Below, piece after piece: positions 13,818 to 15,016 of a DNA stretch of 15,016 bases (positions within the stretch are counted from its first letter, which is position 1; the number at the start of each line of letters is the position of its first letter). The notes under the pieces were generated by a model. That model was given only the letters and a program-made list of their open reading frames with translations, was not told where the DNA came from and made no database searches. Position numbers and translations under genes: made by a program. The stretch is from Actinomycetota bacterium (GTDB lineage: Bacteria; Actinomycetota; Actinomycetes; Actinomycetales; Microbacteriaceae), in the NCBI GenBank assembly GCA_009927245.1, contig RFNI01000204.1:1-15016 (forward strand). Reading direction: 5' to 3'.

Positions 13818-15016
13818 GTGACCCCTGCTGACATTGCCGCAAGCATCTTGCGCATACTTGCCTCTTTGCAGGCAAGTGGGTCGCTAAACGCGGGCGAATT
13901 GCCAGCGGATATCACAGTTGAGAGACCTAAGAACCGTGATCACGGAGATTGGGCTACCAACGTAGCAATGCAGTGGGGAGCAAAGCTCTCGGCTAATCCA
14001 AGAGAGTTCGCCAATCTACTTTCAGCAGAACTAGCCAAAGAACCTGGTGTTGAAAAGTTGATGTCGCAGGCCCTGGCTTTATCAACATCACTCTGAGCGC
14101 TGCAGCTGCCGGTGAATTGGCTAAGCAGATTGTTCTAGCTGGAGAGAAGTTTGGAACTGGAAGCGATCTACAAGGTTTGAAATGAACCTTGAGTTTGTTT
14201 CAGCTAACCCAACCGGCCCAATTCACATTGGTGGAACTAGATGGGCTGCGGTTGGAGATTCACTTGCTCGAATCTTTGAAGCTCAAGGCGCGATTGTCAC
14301 CAGAGAGTATTACTTCAACGACCACGGTGCACAGATTGATCGTTTTGCTAGATCACTTGTCGCTGCTGCTAGAAACGAAAGCGCTCCAGAAGATGGCTAC
14401 GCCGGTGAATACATCAACCAGATTGCTGAATCTGTCTTAGCTCAACATCCTGATGCTGCAACTCTTCCTGATGCTGAGGCAATAGAAACTTTTAGAGCTA
14501 CCGGTGTTGAACTCATGTTTGGCGAGATCAGAGAATCTCTTGAAGAGTTCGGTGTTCACTTTGATGTCTTCTTCCATGAGAACTCTCTTATGAGTCAGGT
14601 GCAGTTCAGAAAGCAATTGAAAGACTTAGAGGACTAGGTCACATCTACGAACAAGATGGTGCCATTGGCTTCGTTCAACAACCTTTGGTGATGACCGTGA
14701 CCGCGTAGTAATAAAGAGCGATGGTGAGGCTGCATACATCGCAGGTGATCTTGCTTACTACCTAGATAAGCGTGAACGTGGTTTTGATAGAGCAATCTAT
14801 ATGCTCGGTGCTGACCACCACGGATATGTCCCAAGAATGATGGCACTCTGTGCTGCCTTTGGTGATGAGCCGGGTGTAAACCTAGAAATTCTTATTGGTC
14901 AACTTGTGAACCTTGTCAAAGATGGCGAACCTGTGCGCATGTCTAAGCGTGCTGGAACAGTTGTAACAATGGAAGACCTTGTTGAAGCTGTTGGTGTTGA
15001 TGCTGCTCGCTATGCA
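13818..15016 (+). CDS. argS: Arginyl-tRNA synthetase, 5' part, four frameshifts, runs off the window
   Basis: Class I synthetase charging tRNA-Arg. About 401 of an expected roughly 550 residues are in the window once four lost bases are restored. The N-terminal additional domain (about 1-100) contains DHGDWATNVAMQWG. The catalytic core has NLEFVSANPTGPIHIGGTRWAAVGDSLAR, where HIGG is the HIGH motif, then YYFNDHGAQIDRF, YMLGADHHGYVPRMMA, and MSKRAG, the degenerate KMSKS of ArgRS. Frame breaks: about 14055-14060 (VEKL then DVAGPGFINITLSAA), about 14177-14183 (GLK then MNLEF), about 14587-14591 (NSL then ESGAVQKAIERL), about 14664-14669 (DGAI then LRSTTFGDD). Each is fixed by one inserted base. 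The final frame is open to the last base. An essential single-copy gene with four breaks strongly suggests sequence errors. It diverges from tRNA-Arg. Confidence 0.92.

Noticed and set aside
1..15016. CRISPR array, IS element, prophage or integration site at the tRNAs
   Set aside because: No repeated spacer pattern, transposase, integrase or duplicated tRNA end was seen.

Overview
The window reads as a chromosome segment of a low-to-moderate-GC actinobacterium. By eye the GC is in the mid-to-upper 40s, which is low for the phylum. Gene content fits a small-genome Microbacteriaceae lineage such as the freshwater or marine Luna/Rhodoluna/Aquiluna group. Pointers are an ACT-domain malic enzyme, DUF3039, UPF0182, a DUF2342 metalloprotease, the murI-rph-rdgB run, and many start codons sitting about 6-7 bases after TAGACT-like -10 boxes, which suggests leaderless mRNAs. 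The taxonomic placement is inference. No phage, IS element, CRISPR array or plasmid gene was seen.

Layout. 1-336 is the C-terminal end of a UvrD/Rep-type helicase (+). 321-1379 and 1428-2762 (both -) are an E1/ThiF-like TOMM-cyclodehydratase homologue and a DUF2342 zincin-like protein. 2894-3972 and 3982-6838 (both +) are a Lon-like PDZ membrane protease and a UPF0182 membrane protein. From memory, M. tuberculosis Rv3198c-Rv3193c has the same order and relative orientation (uvrD2, ..., DUF2342, PDZ, UPF0182), so this looks like a conserved but poorly understood actinobacterial block. 6867-6943 is initiator tRNA-fMet, followed by a strong terminator. 7031-7837 is an exported-looking protein of unknown function. 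7929-9152 is an HtrA-type protease, 9190-10581 a malic enzyme and 10592-10852 a DUF3039 protein. 10874-12986 holds murI, rph and rdgB. 12964-13593 (-) is a DedA-family membrane protein that directly abuts tRNA-Arg(CCG) at 13595-13666 (-). argS runs divergently from 13818 off the right edge.

Common themes are envelope and protein quality control (PDZ-Lon, HtrA, DUF2342, UPF0182, DedA), translation (tRNA-fMet, tRNA-Arg, argS), RNA and nucleotide housekeeping (rph, rdgB) and cell-wall precursor supply (murI).

A quality warning: three conserved genes are interrupted by seven frameshifts, each repaired by restoring one base (PDZ protease 1, UPF0182 2, argS 4). All seven go in the deletion direction, most can be explained by a shortened run of identical bases, and argS should be essential. 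The pattern points to sequencing or assembly errors, not pseudogenes. Coordinates for those genes are given as the full reconstructed extents.

I did not find a clear novel defence or mobile system. The observations I rate highest are a DedA start codon fused to the 3' end of a tRNA, an E1-like protein that has lost its glycine motif and has no TOMM partners, and the recurring -10-to-start-codon geometry.
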